Below are positions 50,480 to 62,671 of a stretch of DNA of 64,000 nucleotides, piece by piece. Both the position numbers and the translations under genes were made by a program. A model generated the notes under the pieces. It was not told where the DNA came from and made no database searches. It worked only from the letters and a program-made list of their open reading frames with translations. The stretch comes from Caulobacter sp. 17J80-11. Lineage in GTDB: Bacteria; Pseudomonadota; Alphaproteobacteria; Caulobacterales; Caulobacteraceae. Numbering within the stretch: position 1 is the first letter of the stretch; each line of letters starts with the position of its first letter. The DNA is taken from the NCBI RefSeq assembly GCF_014349105.1, contig NZ_JACSJI010000015.1, positions 1 through 64,000 of the forward strand. The letters are read 5' to 3'.

Positions 50480-51985
50480 TTATTCGTAGTTCTGGTAGCT
50501 GTCGAAGCGGCCGTCGCGGGCCAGGTTGCCGAAGCGGACCGTGTTGTCGTCGAAGGACAGGCGCACCGTGCCGATGGGACCGTGACGCTGCTTGCCGATG
50601 ATGACCTCGGCCACGCCCTTCATGCGGTCCATGTTCTCCTGCCAGGTCAGGTGCTCGGGCGTGCCCTCGCGCGGCTCGGAGCGGCCCAGATAGTAGGCCT
50701 CGCGGTACACGAACATGACGGCGTCGGCGTCCTGCTCGATCGAGCCGGATTCACGAAGGTCCGACAGCTGCGGCCGCTTGTCCTCGCGCTGCTCGACCTG
50801 ACGCGAGAGCTGCGACAGGGCGATGACCGGAACCGAAAGTTCCTTGGCCAGGGACTTGAGGCCCATGGTGATTTCGGAAACTTCCTGCACCCGGCCCTGG
50901 CCCTGCTTGTGCTCCGAGGCGGTGACCAGCTGCAGGTAGTCGACCACGATCAGATCCAGGCCGACCTGGCGCTTCAGACGGCGCGCGCGGGCGGTCAGCT
51001 TGGAGATCGAGATGCCGCCGGTGTCGTCGATGTAGAACGGGCTTTCCTGGATCTCGATGGCCGCGTCGCGCAGGCGGCCGAATTCCGAGGCGTCGATCTC
51101 GCCCTTACGCAGCTTGTCCGAGGACACGCCCGAGGCGTCGGCCAGCATACGCATGGCCAGCTGCTCGGCGCTCATTTCCAGCGAGTAGAAGGCCACCACG
51201 CCGCCGCGCACGGTCTTGCGGCTGCCGTCCGGCTGCATCTCGTAGGCGTAGTTGCGGGCGATGTTGAAGGCGATGTTGGTGGCCAGCGCCGTCTTACCCA
51301 TCGAGGGACGGCCGGCGAGGATCAGCAGGTCGGACGGGTGCAGGCCGCCGAGCTTCTGGTCCAGGTCGATCAGGCCGGTGGAGACGCCGGCCAGGCCGCC
51401 GTCGCGCTCGAACGCCTCGGCCGCCATCTCCACGGCGCCGCGCACCGCGTCGCCGAAGGTGACGAAGCCGGTCGAGGACGAGCCGCTTTCGGCCAGGACG
51501 TAGAGCTGCTGTTCGGCGCTCTCGATCTGGTCGCGGGCGGTCTTCGGCTCAGGCTCGCCGCCTTCGATGGCGACCTTGGAGATCTCGCCGCCGATGCGGA
51601 TCAGCTCGCGGCGCAGCGCCAGGTCGTAGATCAGCTGCGAGTAGTCGAAGGCGTTGGCCGCGGGCGGGGCGCGGTCGACCAGGTCGGCCAGGTAGCGTAG
51701 GCCGCCCAGCTCCTCGAACGCCGGATCGCGCTTGAAGCGCTCCATCAGCACCACCGGCTCGGCCAGCATGCCCTTGCGCACGTGGTCTTCGATGGCGGTG
51801 TAGAGCCGCTGGTGGAACGGCTCGTAGAAGTGGCGCGCCGACAGGGTGTCGGGCAGGCGCTCGTAGGCCGAGTTGTCGAACAGCAGGATGCCGAGCAGGG
51901 CCTGCTCGACTTCGAGGTTGTGCGGCAGCTGGGCGATCGCGGATCCGTCCGCGGCCACCCCCGGAACGAAGGCGGGGAGCGTCAT
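50480..51985 (-). CDS. dnaB: Replicative DNA helicase DnaB
   Basis: This 501-residue helicase is a hexamer at the fork. The N-terminal domain includes [22 protein letters not shown], and the helicase core has Walker [71 protein letters not shown] and [13 protein letters not shown]. No intein is present. There is a small insertion in the core around [19 protein letters not shown], common in alphaproteobacteria. Confidence 0.97.
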   Translation of the reverse strand: MTLPAFVPGVAADGSAIAQLPHNLEVEQALLGILLFDNSAYERLPDTLSARHFYEPFHQRLYTAIEDHVRKGMLAEPVVLMERFKRDPAFEELGGLRYLADLVDRAPPAANAFDYSQLIYDLALRRELIRIGGEISKVAIEGGEPEPKTARDQIESAEQQLYVLAESGSSSTGFVTFGDAVRGAVEMAAEAFERDGGLAGVSTGLIDLDQKLGGLHPSDLLILAGRPSMGKTALATNIAFNIARNYAYEMQPDGSRKTVRGGVVAFYSLEMSAEQLAMRMLADASGVSSDKLRKGEIDASEFGRLRDAAIEIQESPFYIDDTGGISISKLTARARRLKRQVGLDLIVVDYLQLVTASEHKQGQGRVQEVSEITMGLKSLAKELSVPVIALSQLSRQVEQREDKRPQLSDLRESGSIEQDADAVMFVYREAYYLGRSEPREGTPEHLTWQENMDRMKGVAEVIIGKQRHGPIGTVRLSFDDNTVRFGNLARDGRFDSYQNYE

Positions 51986-52140
51986 GGCCGAAAGCCATAC
52001 CGGACCCTGCGGCGCAGGCGAGAGGCGCGCGCGCCGCAGGCGTTAACAATTGGCCTTGTCCTGTGGATGTTCTCCTTCCGGCGCAAGGCTCGCGCCTGCG
52101 CCGGACGGTGAACGGCGTGATGTCGCACGCCGCGCTTCCC

Positions 52141-53415
52141 TTACTCCGCGGCCAGGACGGCCGGTTCCGCCTCCGGCGCGGGGGCCCGGCCGCGCCCCTC
52201 GTACACCGCGAGGTCGAGCACGCCTTCCTCGCGGGCGACCAGCACCGGCACCAGCATCTGGCCGGTGACGTTGGTGGCCGTGCGCATCATGTCGACGATG
52301 CGGTCGATGGCGACCAGCAGGCCCAGGCCCTCCAGCGGCAGGCCGGCGGTGGACAGGGTCAGGGTGAGCATCACCGTGGCCGTGCCCGGCACGCCGGCGG
52401 TGGCCAGCGAGCCCAGGACGGCGGTGAGCGCGATCAGGCCGTAATGGGCGCCGGTCAGCTCCACGCCGAAGTAGCGGGCCACGAAGATGGAGGCGATGGC
52501 CGGATAGATCGCGCCGCAGGCGTCCATCTTCATGTTGGCGCCCAGCGGCACGGCGAAGCCGGCGTAGGCCTGGGGCACGCCCAGCCGGTCGATGGTGGTG
52601 CGCAGTGACACCGGGAGGGTGCCGATGCTGGACGCGCTGGCGAAGGCGGTCTGCTGGGCGGGCAGGGCGCCGCGGAAGAACGGCAGGGCCTTCAGCCCGT
52701 GCAGCTTCAGGAGCCCGCCATAGACCACCAGGATGTGGACCAGGCAGGCGACGTAGACCGCGACGATGAACTTGGCCAGCGGCGCCAGCGAGGCCAGGCC
52801 GTAGTGGCCGACCACGGCGGCGATCAGGCCGAACACGCCGATCGGGGTCAGCTGGATGATCCAGCGGGTGATCTGGAAGATCAGGCTGGAACCCTCGTCC
52901 AGCAGGGCGCGCAGGCGGGCGGTCTTGTCGCCGAGCGCCAGCAGGCCCGCGCCGACGAAGCCGGCCACCACCAGCACCTGCAGCACCTTGCCCTCGGCGA
53001 GAGCCGCGAACAGGTTGGCGGGCGCGAGGCCAACCAGCACCTCGGTGACCGTCGGAATATCTTTCAGGGCGAACGGCTCGGTCACCAGGTTGGAGACCCC
53101 GGCGCCCGGATCGAACAGCAGGCCGAAGCCCAGGCCCACCCCGACCGCAAGGGTCGAGGTGACGACGAACCAGGCCAGGGTGCGCCCGCCCAGGCGGGCG
53201 GCGTTGCCGACGCCGGCCAGCTTGGGGAGGCTGGTGGCGACGGTGAAGAACACCAGCGGCACGACCAGCATCTTGATCAGGTTCACATAGAGGTCGCCCA
53301 GCGGCCCGAACCAGGGTTCCGCCTGCGGCCCGGCCAGGGCCCCGGCGAGAACGCCGAGGCCGAAGCCGACCGCCACCTTCCGCCAGAGCGGCTGTTTCAG
53401 CAGAAATTTCAACAT
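52141..53415 (-). CDS. Dicarboxylate/amino-acid:cation symporter (DAACS)
   Basis: This 424-residue protein has eight membrane helices and the glutamate-transporter-fold signatures: LKFLLKQPLWRKVAVGFGLG, LIKMLVVPLVFFTVATSLPKL, the serine-rich FASASSIGTLPVSLRTT, the NMKMDACG-type motif (PLGANMKMDACGAIYPA), and the helical loop GVPGTATVMLTLTLS with VAIDRIVDMMRTATNVTGQ. It carries C4-dicarboxylates or acidic amino acids with H+ or Na+. It starts seven bases after the TonB receptor stop on the same strand, so the two make an uptake unit. Confidence 0.92.
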   Translation of the reverse strand: MLKFLLKQPLWRKVAVGFGLGVLAGALAGPQAEPWFGPLGDLYVNLIKMLVVPLVFFTVATSLPKLAGVGNAARLGGRTLAWFVVTSTLAVGVGLGFGLLFDPGAGVSNLVTEPFALKDIPTVTEVLVGLAPANLFAALAEGKVLQVLVVAGFVGAGLLALGDKTARLRALLDEGSSLIFQITRWIIQLTPIGVFGLIAAVVGHYGLASLAPLAKFIVAVYVACLVHILVVYGGLLKLHGLKALPFFRGALPAQQTAFASASSIGTLPVSLRTTIDRLGVPQAYAGFAVPLGANMKMDACGAIYPAIASIFVARYFGVELTGAHYGLIALTAVLGSLATAGVPGTATVMLTLTLSTAGLPLEGLGLLVAIDRIVDMMRTATNVTGQMLVPVLVAREEGVLDLAVYEGRGRAPAPEAEPAVLAAE

Positions 53416-53422
53416 GCTGGGC

Positions 53423-55822
<2,400 letters not shown>

Positions 55823-56275
55823 TTGCAGTTGCCTTTCGCGGCGCAACATGCGTGCGCCGTCGTTTCGGCGCCGCAGCAAGCGGTCGCCGACATTTCGATG
55901 ATGCGGTTGTGAGAGGCGGTGCGGCCGGGGCCGCGATCAGTCAGCGGCTACATCGAGCCGGACGGCAGCGGCGAGAACACGGCGCGCGCAGGCCCGCGTA
56001 AGGTCGCTCGATCATCGCTGTCATCTGAGACACTGAAGCCCCCTGCGCTACGCTCGTCGAGAAAATCCGACGGTTTGCGGCAGGGAGCGGACGTCGCGCC
56101 TGAAGGCGTGTCCGGCTCATCTGTCGCGGGCGAAGCGCCCCCGCAGGAGTTGGCACCTTGCGAATTCGGTTCGCAGGTTGCCCCGGCGTCTTCGGGCCTG
56201 TCCCTCAGCCGGTCTCGATGAGTGAGATAATGCTGAGCTTGATCGGCGCCAGCGTCAAGCACAGATTTTTTGCAG
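55823..56275. other. Intergenic region, no gene seen
   Basis: These 453 bases lie upstream of the TonB receptor gene and downstream of the rplI terminator. Short frames of about 100 codons exist on both strands (for example 55948-56280 on the minus strand), but they have Cys/Ser/Arg-rich translations without signal, domain or ribosome-binding site. No operator or riboswitch was recognised; the promoter of the receptor gene should be at the left end. Confidence 0.5.
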
Positions 56276-56313
56276 CGCAAAAGAAAACGGCGCGGGAGAA
56301 GCTCCCGCGCCGT
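56276..56313 (-). terminator. Intrinsic terminator of the rpsF-rpsR-rplI operon
   Basis: On the minus strand a perfect 12-bp stem (ACGGCGCGGGAG with CTCCCGCGCCGT, loop of three bases) is followed by TTTTCTTTTG, just 27 bases after the rplI stop. It is a classical rho-independent terminator. Confidence 0.9.
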
Positions 56314-56339
56314 CTCAATTCTCAGCCTTGGAAAAAGGC

Positions 56340-56924
56340 TTAGTAGGCTTCCGCTTCGCGCTCGGCCTGGCCGGCGCCGCCTTCCAGCATGTCCTGGGCG
56401 GCTTCGGCGGCGTAGGCGCGCTCTTCCTCGAATTGCGAGGCGATCACGTTCTCACCGCGGGCCTGACGCTCGGCTTCGTCGGCCGAACGGGCGATGTTCA
56501 CGGTGACGGTGATCGTCACTTCGGGGTGCAGCTTCACCTTCACCGCGTGGACGCCCAGCGTCTTGATCGGCACGTCCAGGACGACCTGGTTGCGCTCGAC
56601 CTTGCCGCCGCCGGCCTTGACGGCCTCGGCGACGTCGCGGGCGGCGACCGAACCGTACAGCTGGCCGCTTTCGCCGGCCGAACGGATCATGACGTACTGG
56701 GAGCCGTCGAGCTTCTCGCCGGACTTTTCGGCGTCGGCCTTGTTCTGGGCGTTGCGGGCCTCGATCTGGGCGCGCTGGGCTTCGAACAGCTTCAGGTTGG
56801 CCGAGGTGGCGCGCAGGGCCTTCTGGCGCGGCAGCAGGAAGTTACGGGCGAAGCCGTCCTTCACCGAAACCGTGTCGCCGATGGCGCCGAGCTTCTCGAC
56901 GCGTTCAAGCAGGATGACTTTCAT
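56340..56924 (-). CDS. rplI: 50S ribosomal protein L9
   Basis: This 194-residue protein has the L9 start [32 protein letters not shown], a long connecting helix ([29 protein letters not shown]), and the C-terminal RNA-binding domain ([45 protein letters not shown]). The acidic C-terminal tail is longer than in E. coli (149 aa). It is the last gene of the S6-S18-L9 operon. Confidence 0.96.
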   Translation of the reverse strand: MKVILLERVEKLGAIGDTVSVKDGFARNFLLPRQKALRATSANLKLFEAQRAQIEARNAQNKADAEKSGEKLDGSQYVMIRSAGESGQLYGSVAARDVAEAVKAGGGKVERNQVVLDVPIKTLGVHAVKVKLHPEVTITVTVNIARSADEAERQARGENVIASQFEEERAYAAEAAQDMLEGGAGQAEREAEAY

Positions 56925-56934
56925 CGGTCAGTCC

Positions 56935-57210
56935 TCACTTCACGACGTAGGGGAGCAGGGCCAGGAAGCGGGCGCGCTTGATGGCCTTGGCCAGCTCACG
57001 CTGCTTCTTGGCGGACACCGCGGTGATGCGCGACGGGACGATCTTGCCGCGCTCGGAGACGTAGCGCTGCAGCAGCTTCACGTCCTTGTAGTCGATCTTC
57101 GGCGCGTTGGCGCCCGAGAACGGGCACACCTTGCGGCGACGGAAGAACGGGCGACGGGCGGGGCCGGTGCCGGCCGGGGCGCCCGGGGTCGGAGCGGTCG
57201 TGTCGGTCAT
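56935..57210 (-). CDS. rpsR: 30S ribosomal protein S18
   Basis: This 91-residue basic protein has the S18 core [64 protein letters not shown], after a 25-residue Thr/Pro/Gly-rich N-terminal extension. It binds S6 in the platform of the 30S subunit. Spacing to rpsF is 11 bp and to rplI 10 bp. Confidence 0.96.
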   Translation of the reverse strand: MTDTTAPTPGAPAGTGPARRPFFRRRKVCPFSGANAPKIDYKDVKLLQRYVSERGKIVPSRITAVSAKKQRELAKAIKRARFLALLPYVVK

Positions 57211-57221
57211 GTCCGGGTTCC

Positions 57222-57623
57222 TCAGACCAGATCTTCGAAGCCGCCGCGGGGGCCGCGGTCGGGACGGTCGCGGTCACGGTCGCCGCGCTCGCGTTCACGC
57301 TCGCGACGGGCCAGCACCGGCGAGAGCTCCAGGTCGAGCTCTTCGACGCGCACGGTCATGTAGCGCAGCACGTCTTCGTTGAGCGAGATCTGGCGCTCCA
57401 TCTCCTTCACCGCCGCCGACGGAGCGTCGATGGCGAGCAGGGAGTAGTGGCCCTTGCGGTTCTTCTTGATGCGGTAGGTGAGGTTACGCAGACCCCAGTA
57501 CTCGATCTTGGCGACGGTGCCGCCTTGTTCTTCGAGCAGGGCCTTGAGCGTGTCGTTCAGGGCCTCGGCCTGTTGCGGCGAGATGTCCTGCCGCGCGATG
57601 ATGACGTGTTCGTAGAGTGCCAT
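57222..57623 (-). CDS. rpsF: 30S ribosomal protein S6
   Basis: This 133-residue protein has the S6 pattern: [78 protein letters not shown] and a Arg/Asp/Glu-rich tail ([23 protein letters not shown]) common in alphaproteobacteria. It is the first gene of the operon, with GAGGACCAA before the ATG. Confidence 0.96.
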   Translation of the reverse strand: MALYEHVIIARQDISPQQAEALNDTLKALLEEQGGTVAKIEYWGLRNLTYRIKKNRKGHYSLLAIDAPSAAVKEMERQISLNEDVLRYMTVRVEELDLELSPVLARRERERERGDRDRDRPDRGPRGGFEDLV

Positions 57624-57633
57624 TTGGTCCTCT

Positions 57634-57674
57634 TCCGGGTGGAAGGCGGCGGAGCGGCCGGCGGAAGACCCGGA
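57634..57674 (-). promoter_or_regulatory. Possible S6:S18 leader hairpin upstream of rpsF
   Basis: On the minus strand TCCGGGT/ACCCGGA arms (57668-57674 and 57634-57640) enclose a 27-base GC-rich region that holds several CCG trinucleotides and ends 10 bases before the rpsF ATG. In many bacteria the S6:S18 complex binds a leader hairpin with a CCG bulge and represses its own operon. The match here is only in position and general shape. Confidence 0.3.
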
Positions 57675-57854
57675 TCCGTCCCGATGGATCTAGACGCGGC
57701 GAACGGACGGAACGCCCGTTCCTTGGAGACCGCGAAGAGACCGCCTTCCAGGAAAGCGAGCGCGAATACGCGGAAAACGCCGCAAAGGCAAGGCGCTCCG
57801 CTTGGCGGTGTGAAGGGGCTCTGCCATATCCCGCTGGAACAGGGGGAGTCGACC

Positions 57855-58397
57855 ATGACCAGTAAACGCCGCAGCGCTTCCGTCGGCTTCTCCGTGCTCG
57901 GCCTGTCGGCCGCCACCGTCCTGGCCGGCTGCGAGCAGCGTGTCGAAGCGCCCGCGGAGGAGACGCCCGTCTACGCCTCGGTCGAGCAGTGCCGTCAGGA
58001 GAACATGGCCGAGGACTGCGACACCGCCTTCCAGCAGGCCAAGGCCGACCACGCCAGGACCGCGCCCAAGTTCGCCGACAAGGCGGCCTGCGAGGCCGAC
58101 TGGGGCGCGGGCTCGTGCGAGGAGCAGCCGCCCGTCCAGGCCGGCGGCCACTCGGTGTTCATGCCGATGATGATGGGCTTTCTGATCGGCCGGGCTTTCG
58201 GCGGCGGCGGCTATCCTGTCTACGGCTCGCCCGGCGGCGGGCTCTATTCGGGCGGCAACAAGGTCGGCGACGCGCCGGTGCGCAACGGCAAGGCGATGCT
58301 GCCCAGCCGCCTGTCGGTCGCCTCCACGCCCGAAGGGGGCGTCGTCAGCCGGGGCGGCTTCGGGGCCACCGCGCGCGGCGAACACGCCGGCGGCTGA
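57855..58397 (+). CDS. DUF1190 (YgiB-like) lipoprotein
   Basis: This 180-residue lipoprotein has a signal ending VLAGC at about residue 26, then the DUF1190 pattern: VYASVEQCRQENMAEDCDTAFQQAKADHARTAPKFADKAACEADWGAGSCE with spaced cysteines, a hydrophobic Gly-rich part (FMPMMMGFLIGRAFGGGGYPVYG) and a low-complexity Gly/Ser tail. In E. coli the ygiB gene also precedes ygiC, and here the next gene is YgiC-like. The pair is linked to envelope stress and cell-surface integrity. Confidence 0.85.
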   Translation: MTSKRRSASVGFSVLGLSAATVLAGCEQRVEAPAEETPVYASVEQCRQENMAEDCDTAFQQAKADHARTAPKFADKAACEADWGAGSCEEQPPVQAGGHSVFMPMMMGFLIGRAFGGGGYPVYGSPGGGLYSGGNKVGDAPVRNGKAMLPSRLSVASTPEGGVVSRGGFGATARGEHAGG

Positions 58398-58401
58398 GCC
58401 C

Positions 58402-59556
58402 GTGCGTCGCGTGCGCATCGCCCCGCGTCCCTACTGGCGCACGCGGGTGGAGGATCTGGGCCTTCAGTGGCACACCACCGACCAGGGCGAGCCCTACTGG
58501 GACGAGAGCGCCTACTGGGCCTTCTCGACCGAAGAGATCGACTGGATAGAGGCGGCCACCGCCGAGCTCTACGACATGGTGCTGGCCGCGGTCGGCCGGG
58601 TGATCGAGCGGCGCGAGCTGGCCGCCTTCGGCTATGAGCAGCCGGCCATCGCCCTGATCGAGCGCAGCTGGGCCGAGCGCAGCTGGGAGCCGACCTTCTA
58701 CGCCCGCTTCGACCTGGCCTTCGACGGCCAGGACCTGAAGCTGCTGGAGCTGAACGGCGACACGCCGACCTCCTTGCTCGAGGCGGCCGTGGTGCAGTGG
58801 TACTGGCTGCAGGAACGCTTCCCTGAGCTCGACCAGTTCAACTCGATCCACGAGAAGCTGATCGAGGCGCTGAAGCTCTACGGCGAGCATGGCGGCAAGG
58901 CCGCGCCCCTGCACCTGGCCAGCGTCAGCCCCCATCCCGAGGACGAGGGCACGGTCGGCTATCTGGCCGCCTGCGCGGCGGAGGCCGGCGTTCAGCCCCT
59001 GGCCGTGCCGATCCACGAGATCGGCCTGCGCGGCGACGGCTTCGTGGACGGCGAGAACCGGCCGATCCGGGCCCTGTTCAAGCTCTATCCCTGGGAATGG
59101 CTGCTGGACGAGCCGTTCGGCCCGAAGCTGGCCGAAGCGGTGCAGGCCGGACGCCTGAAGCTGATCGAGCCGGCCTGGAAGATGGTGGCCTCCAACAAGC
59201 GCCTGCTGGTCACGCTGAAGGAGATGTTCCCCGATAGCGAGTACCTGCTGGACGCCACGACCTCGCAGGCGGAGGCGGCGGCCTGGGGCGACTATGTGAA
59301 GAAGCCGGTGCGCGGTCGCGAGGGCGCCAATGTCGAGGTGGTCCGGGCCGGCGCGCCGGTGGCCGCCCGCGGCGGGAGCTACGACGACGACCTGTTCGTC
59401 TTCCAGCGCCGGGCCGAGCTGGCCCAGGCGGACGGCAATTGGGCGGTGCTGGGCAGCTGGGTCGTGAACCGGCAGGCCTGCGGCCTGGGCGTGCGCGAAT
59501 CGACCTCGCCGATCACCGACAACACCGCGCGGTTCGTGCCGCATGTGATCGAGTAG
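58402..59556 (+). CDS. Glutathionylspermidine synthase-like ATP-grasp protein (YgiC-like)
   Basis: This 384-residue protein has the GSP_synth (ATP-grasp) pattern: PYWDESAYWAFSTEEIDWIEAAT, FYARFDLAFDGQDLKLLELNGDTPTSLLEAAVVQW, LFKLYPWEWLLDEPFG, IEPAWKMVASNKRLLVTLKEMFP, KKPVRGREGANV and the C-terminal GSWVVNRQACGLGVRES. It ligates an amine or amino group to an unknown carboxylate; a glutathionylspermidine amidase domain is absent. GTG 58402 is four bases after the YgiB-like stop; the two form an operon. Confidence 0.9.
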   Translation: MRRVRIAPRPYWRTRVEDLGLQWHTTDQGEPYWDESAYWAFSTEEIDWIEAATAELYDMVLAAVGRVIERRELAAFGYEQPAIALIERSWAERSWEPTFYARFDLAFDGQDLKLLELNGDTPTSLLEAAVVQWYWLQERFPELDQFNSIHEKLIEALKLYGEHGGKAAPLHLASVSPHPEDEGTVGYLAACAAEAGVQPLAVPIHEIGLRGDGFVDGENRPIRALFKLYPWEWLLDEPFGPKLAEAVQAGRLKLIEPAWKMVASNKRLLVTLKEMFPDSEYLLDATTSQAEAAAWGDYVKKPVRGREGANVEVVRAGAPVAARGGSYDDDLFVFQRRAELAQADGNWAVLGSWVVNRQACGLGVRESTSPITDNTARFVPHVIE

Positions 59557-59670
59557 AAAAGCGAAGGATCGACACCGGTTTCCGCGACGGAATTGCACAG
59601 CTTCCCAGTTTCAACGTAACGGTTGGAAACGCCGCTTTTTGCGGCGACACAAAAAGTCGGGGAAACACCA

Positions 59671-61236
59671 ATGCGTAAGGTCGCCTACGCCGCATTCGCG
59701 GCGATGTTGCTCAGCACGTCCGCCACGGCCGCGTTCGCCGCGGACGACAAGGCCGGCGGCGGGAAGGACGCCCAGGTCGAGAAGGTCGAGGCCGCCACGG
59801 CGACCGCGCCGGTGGCCGAACAGGCCAAGACCACCAGCCACGTGCTCAGCGTCGGCGGCAAGTCGATCAAGTACAAGGCGACCGCCGGCACGGTCACGAT
59901 CCGCAACGGCGAGGGCAAGCCGAGCGCCAGCGTTTTCTACATCGCCTACACCGCCGACGCGGCGCCGGGCGCCAAGCGGCCGGTGACCTTCCTGTACAAC
60001 GGCGGCCCGGGCTCGGCCTCGCTGTGGCTGACCATGGGCTCGGTCGGCCCGGTGCGGGTGAAGACCGGTTCGCCGGGCAACACGGCGCCGGCCCCCTACA
60101 CGCTGGAGCAGAACCCTTACAGCCTGCTCGACAAGTCCGACCTGGTGTTCATCGACGCCGTCGGCGCGGGCTATTCGCGTCCGTTGGGCGAGGCCAAGGG
60201 CAAGGACTTCTACGGGGTCGACCAGGACGTCGACGCCTTCGCCAAGGCGATCGAGCGCTGGCTGGAGATCAACAAGCGCTGGAATTCGCCCAAGTTCCTG
60301 TTCGGCGAGTCCTACGGCACCACCCGTTCGGCGGCGCTGGTCAACAAGCTCCAGGAGGACGGCTACGACTTCAACGGCGTGGTGCTGCTGTCGTCGATCC
60401 TGAACTACGGCGTGCGCCAGCCGGGCTATGACCGCGTCTACACGACCTACCTGCCGAGCTATGCGGCGACGGCCTGGTATCACGACAAGCTGGCTGACAA
60501 GCCGGCCGACCTGCCGACCTTCCTCAACGAAGTGCGCGCCTGGGCCGACGGCCCGTACACGGCCGCCCTGGCCAAGGGCCACAACCTGCCGGACGCCGAG
60601 CGTGAGGCGATCGCCCAGCAGCTGTCGGCCTACACCGGCCTGTCGATCGACTATCTGAAGTCGGCCAACCTGCGCGTCGAACTGGGTCGCTTCCGCAAGG
60701 AGCTGCTGCGCGACGAGCGCAAGATCGTCGGCCGCTTCGACTCGCGCTTCGAGGGCGTGGACAGCGACGCCGCCGGCGAGGACCCGGAGTCCGATCCGTC
60801 GTCGACGGCGATCTCCAGCGCCTTCATCACCACCCACCACGACTACGTGCAGAACGAGCTCGGCTACGAGACCGACCTTGAGTACAAGACCCGGGCTGAC
60901 GGTGCGAACGCCGCCTGGGACTGGGGTCACCGCTTCCCGAACGGCGGCGGCAACAACCGCCGGATGCTGGCGCCCGACACCGCGCTGGACCTGGCCAACG
61001 CCATGCGCACCAACCCGAACCTGCACGTGCTGTCGATGAACGGTTGGTACGACATGGCCACGCCGTTCTTCGGCACCGAATACGACCTCAACCACATGCA
61101 CCTGGACGGGGATCGGAAGAACAACGTCAGCTTCACCTACTATCCGTCCGGCCACATGGCTTATCTGAGCCCGGACGTGGCGAAGCAGATGCGCGTCGAC
61201 CTGGAGCGCTTCTACAACGAGGCCCTCGCTCAGTGA
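59671..61236 (+). CDS. Serine carboxypeptidase, S10 family, secreted
   Basis: This 521-residue periplasmic peptidase has a signal peptide from ATG 59671 (CGGGGAAAC upstream) with an AFA cleavage site at about residue 23. The catalytic triad is Ser214 in FGESYGTTR, Asp in NGWYDMATPF and His in PSGHMAY; the oxyanion-hole motif is FLYNGGPGSASLWL. It releases C-terminal amino acids, probably from peptides in the periplasm. It is followed by its own terminator. Confidence 0.92.
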   Translation: MRKVAYAAFAAMLLSTSATAAFAADDKAGGGKDAQVEKVEAATATAPVAEQAKTTSHVLSVGGKSIKYKATAGTVTIRNGEGKPSASVFYIAYTADAAPGAKRPVTFLYNGGPGSASLWLTMGSVGPVRVKTGSPGNTAPAPYTLEQNPYSLLDKSDLVFIDAVGAGYSRPLGEAKGKDFYGVDQDVDAFAKAIERWLEINKRWNSPKFLFGESYGTTRSAALVNKLQEDGYDFNGVVLLSSILNYGVRQPGYDRVYTTYLPSYAATAWYHDKLADKPADLPTFLNEVRAWADGPYTAALAKGHNLPDAEREAIAQQLSAYTGLSIDYLKSANLRVELGRFRKELLRDERKIVGRFDSRFEGVDSDAAGEDPESDPSSTAISSAFITTHHDYVQNELGYETDLEYKTRADGANAAWDWGHRFPNGGGNNRRMLAPDTALDLANAMRTNPNLHVLSMNGWYDMATPFFGTEYDLNHMHLDGDRKNNVSFTYYPSGHMAYLSPDVAKQMRVDLERFYNEALAQ

Positions 61237-61266
61237 TCTGACGCCGATCTGGCGCCAGACGCGAAG

Positions 61267-61298
61267 ACGCCCCGCGCGAGCGATCGCGCGGGGCGTTT
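61267..61298 (+). terminator. Terminator hairpin of the S10 peptidase gene
   Basis: ACGCCCCGCGCGA and its exact complement form a 13-bp stem with a GCGA loop, followed by TTTCTGG. It starts 31 bases after the stop and also faces the convergent 38-aa gene. Confidence 0.75.
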
Positions 61299-61322
61299 CT
61301 GGTTCCGGCTAGGCCCGGGGAC

Positions 61323-61439
61323 TCAGGTGCACCAGGCCACGGCCTGCGACAGCCAGACCGGCACGCCGAAGCGCCACCAAAGCAGGCCGCCGGCGGCCAG
61401 CACGGCCGCGCCGATCAGCCAGGGCAGGGCCCGCTTCAT
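61323..61439 (-). CDS. 38-aa membrane peptide coupled to the MFS exporter
   Basis: The peptide has a basic start (MKRALP), one hydrophobic helix (WLIGAAVLAAGGLLWWRFG) and a short aromatic tail (WLSQAVAWC). Its ATG overlaps the stop of the MFS gene as ATGA, so it is translated by re-initiation after the transporter. Size and coupling suit a small accessory subunit or stabiliser of the exporter. No homolog is recognised and a chance frame cannot be excluded. Confidence 0.5.
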   Translation of the reverse strand: MKRALPWLIGAAVLAAGGLLWWRFGVPVWLSQAVAWCT

Positions 61440-62671
61440 TCGGCCGGCGCCGGCTGGGGCAGGGGCGTCGCCGCCCGCTCGTCGATCGGCCAGTGCACGG
61501 CCGCGGCGAACAGGCCCAGCGCGATGGAGGCCAGCCAGATCGACAGGTACGAACCGGTCGCGTCGAAGGCCAGGCCGCCCAGCCAGGCGCCCAGGAAGCT
61601 GCCGATCTGGTGGCTGAGGAAGACGATCCCGTAGAGGGTCGACAGGTAGCGCGCGCCCCAGATCTGGGCGACCAGGCCCGAGGTCAGCGGCACAGTACCC
61701 AGCCACAGGAATCCGAACACCGCCGCGAAGGTCAGGGCCGAGCCGACCGACAGGGGCGCTGCGATGAAGATCACCACGGCGACCGCGCGGCTGAAGTACA
61801 GCGCGCTGAGCAGGCGTTTCTTGGAGCGGCGGCCGCCCCAGGCGCCCCACAGCCACGAGCCCAGGATGTTGAACAAGCCGATCAGGGCCAGGCACCAGGC
61901 CCCGACGTTCTGGTCCAGCCCGCCGTCGCGCAGGAAGGCGGGCAGGTGGGTGCCGACGAAGGCGATGTGGAAGCCGCAGACGAAAAAGCCGGCGTTGAGC
62001 AGCCAGTAGCTCTTCGAGCCGGCCGCCTGGACCAGCGCCGCTTTCAGCGAGTCGGTCGCGGGTGTCGACGCGGCCGGGGCGTGGGCTTGCGGCTTGCCGG
62101 CGACCCCGACGGAAAGGCCCACCATGGTCACGCAGAAGGCCGCCAGCATCAGCATGGCCCCGTGCCAGCCCAGCGCGTCCAGCAGGCCCGAGGCGGCCGG
62201 CACGACCAGGAACTGGCCCAGCGAGCCGCCGGCGGTGACCACGCCGAAGGCCAGGCTGCGTCGCTCGGGCGCCACCACCCGGCCGACCGCGCCCAGCACC
62301 ACCACAAAGGTCGTGCCCGACAGGGCCAGGCCGACCAGGGCGCCCAGCGTAAGGTTCAGGCCCAGCGCGTCGCCGATCAGGGTGGTGAGGCCCAGGCCCA
62401 CGGCGTAGATCACGGCGCTGAGCGCCACCACGCGCCCGGCCCCGTGCTTGTCGGCGTAAGCCCCCACGAACGGCTGGGCCAGGCCGAACATCAGGTTGTT
62501 CAGGGCGATGGCCAGGCCGAAGGCTTGCCGGCCGATCTCGAGGTCGGTGCTGACCGGGCTCAGGAACAGGCCGAAGGCCTGGCGCACGCCCATAGCCACG
62601 GTGACGATCAGGGCGGCGCTGGCGATGGTCCACCAGACGCGGGGCGGGATGGCGGGGCTAGGCGAGGACAA
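61436..62671 (-). CDS. MFS transporter (oxalate/formate antiporter-like)
   Basis: This 411-residue protein has 12 membrane helices; the first half has VRQAFGLFLSPVSTDL, AQPFVGAYADKHGAGRVV (motif A) and GGSLGQFLVVPAASGL; the second half begins after a Pro/Ala-rich loop (residues 188-203). The substrate is unknown. TTG 62671 is the likely start (GAGG six bases upstream), inside the 3' end of the marR gene, so the two are translationally linked and the exporter is probably derepressed with it. Confidence 0.85.
   Translation of the reverse strand: MSSPSPAIPPRVWWTIASAALIVTVAMGVRQAFGLFLSPVSTDLEIGRQAFGLAIALNNLMFGLAQPFVGAYADKHGAGRVVALSAVIYAVGLGLTTLIGDALGLNLTLGALVGLALSGTTFVVVLGAVGRVVAPERRSLAFGVVTAGGSLGQFLVVPAASGLLDALGWHGAMLMLAAFCVTMVGLSVGVAGKPQAHAPAASTPATDSLKAALVQAAGSKSYWLLNAGFFVCGFHIAFVGTHLPAFLRDGGLDQNVGAWCLALIGLFNILGSWLWGAWGGRRSKKRLLSALYFSRAVAVVIFIAAPLSVGSALTFAAVFGFLWLGTVPLTSGLVAQIWGARYLSTLYGIVFLSHQIGSFLGAWLGGLAFDATGSYLSIWLASIALGLFAAAVHWPIDERAATPLPQPAPAE

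Noticed and set aside
55948-56280. 110-codon minus-strand frame in the gap before rplI
   Set aside because: It has no ribosome-binding site, no domain and a Cys/Ser/Pro-rich translation atypical for this genome.
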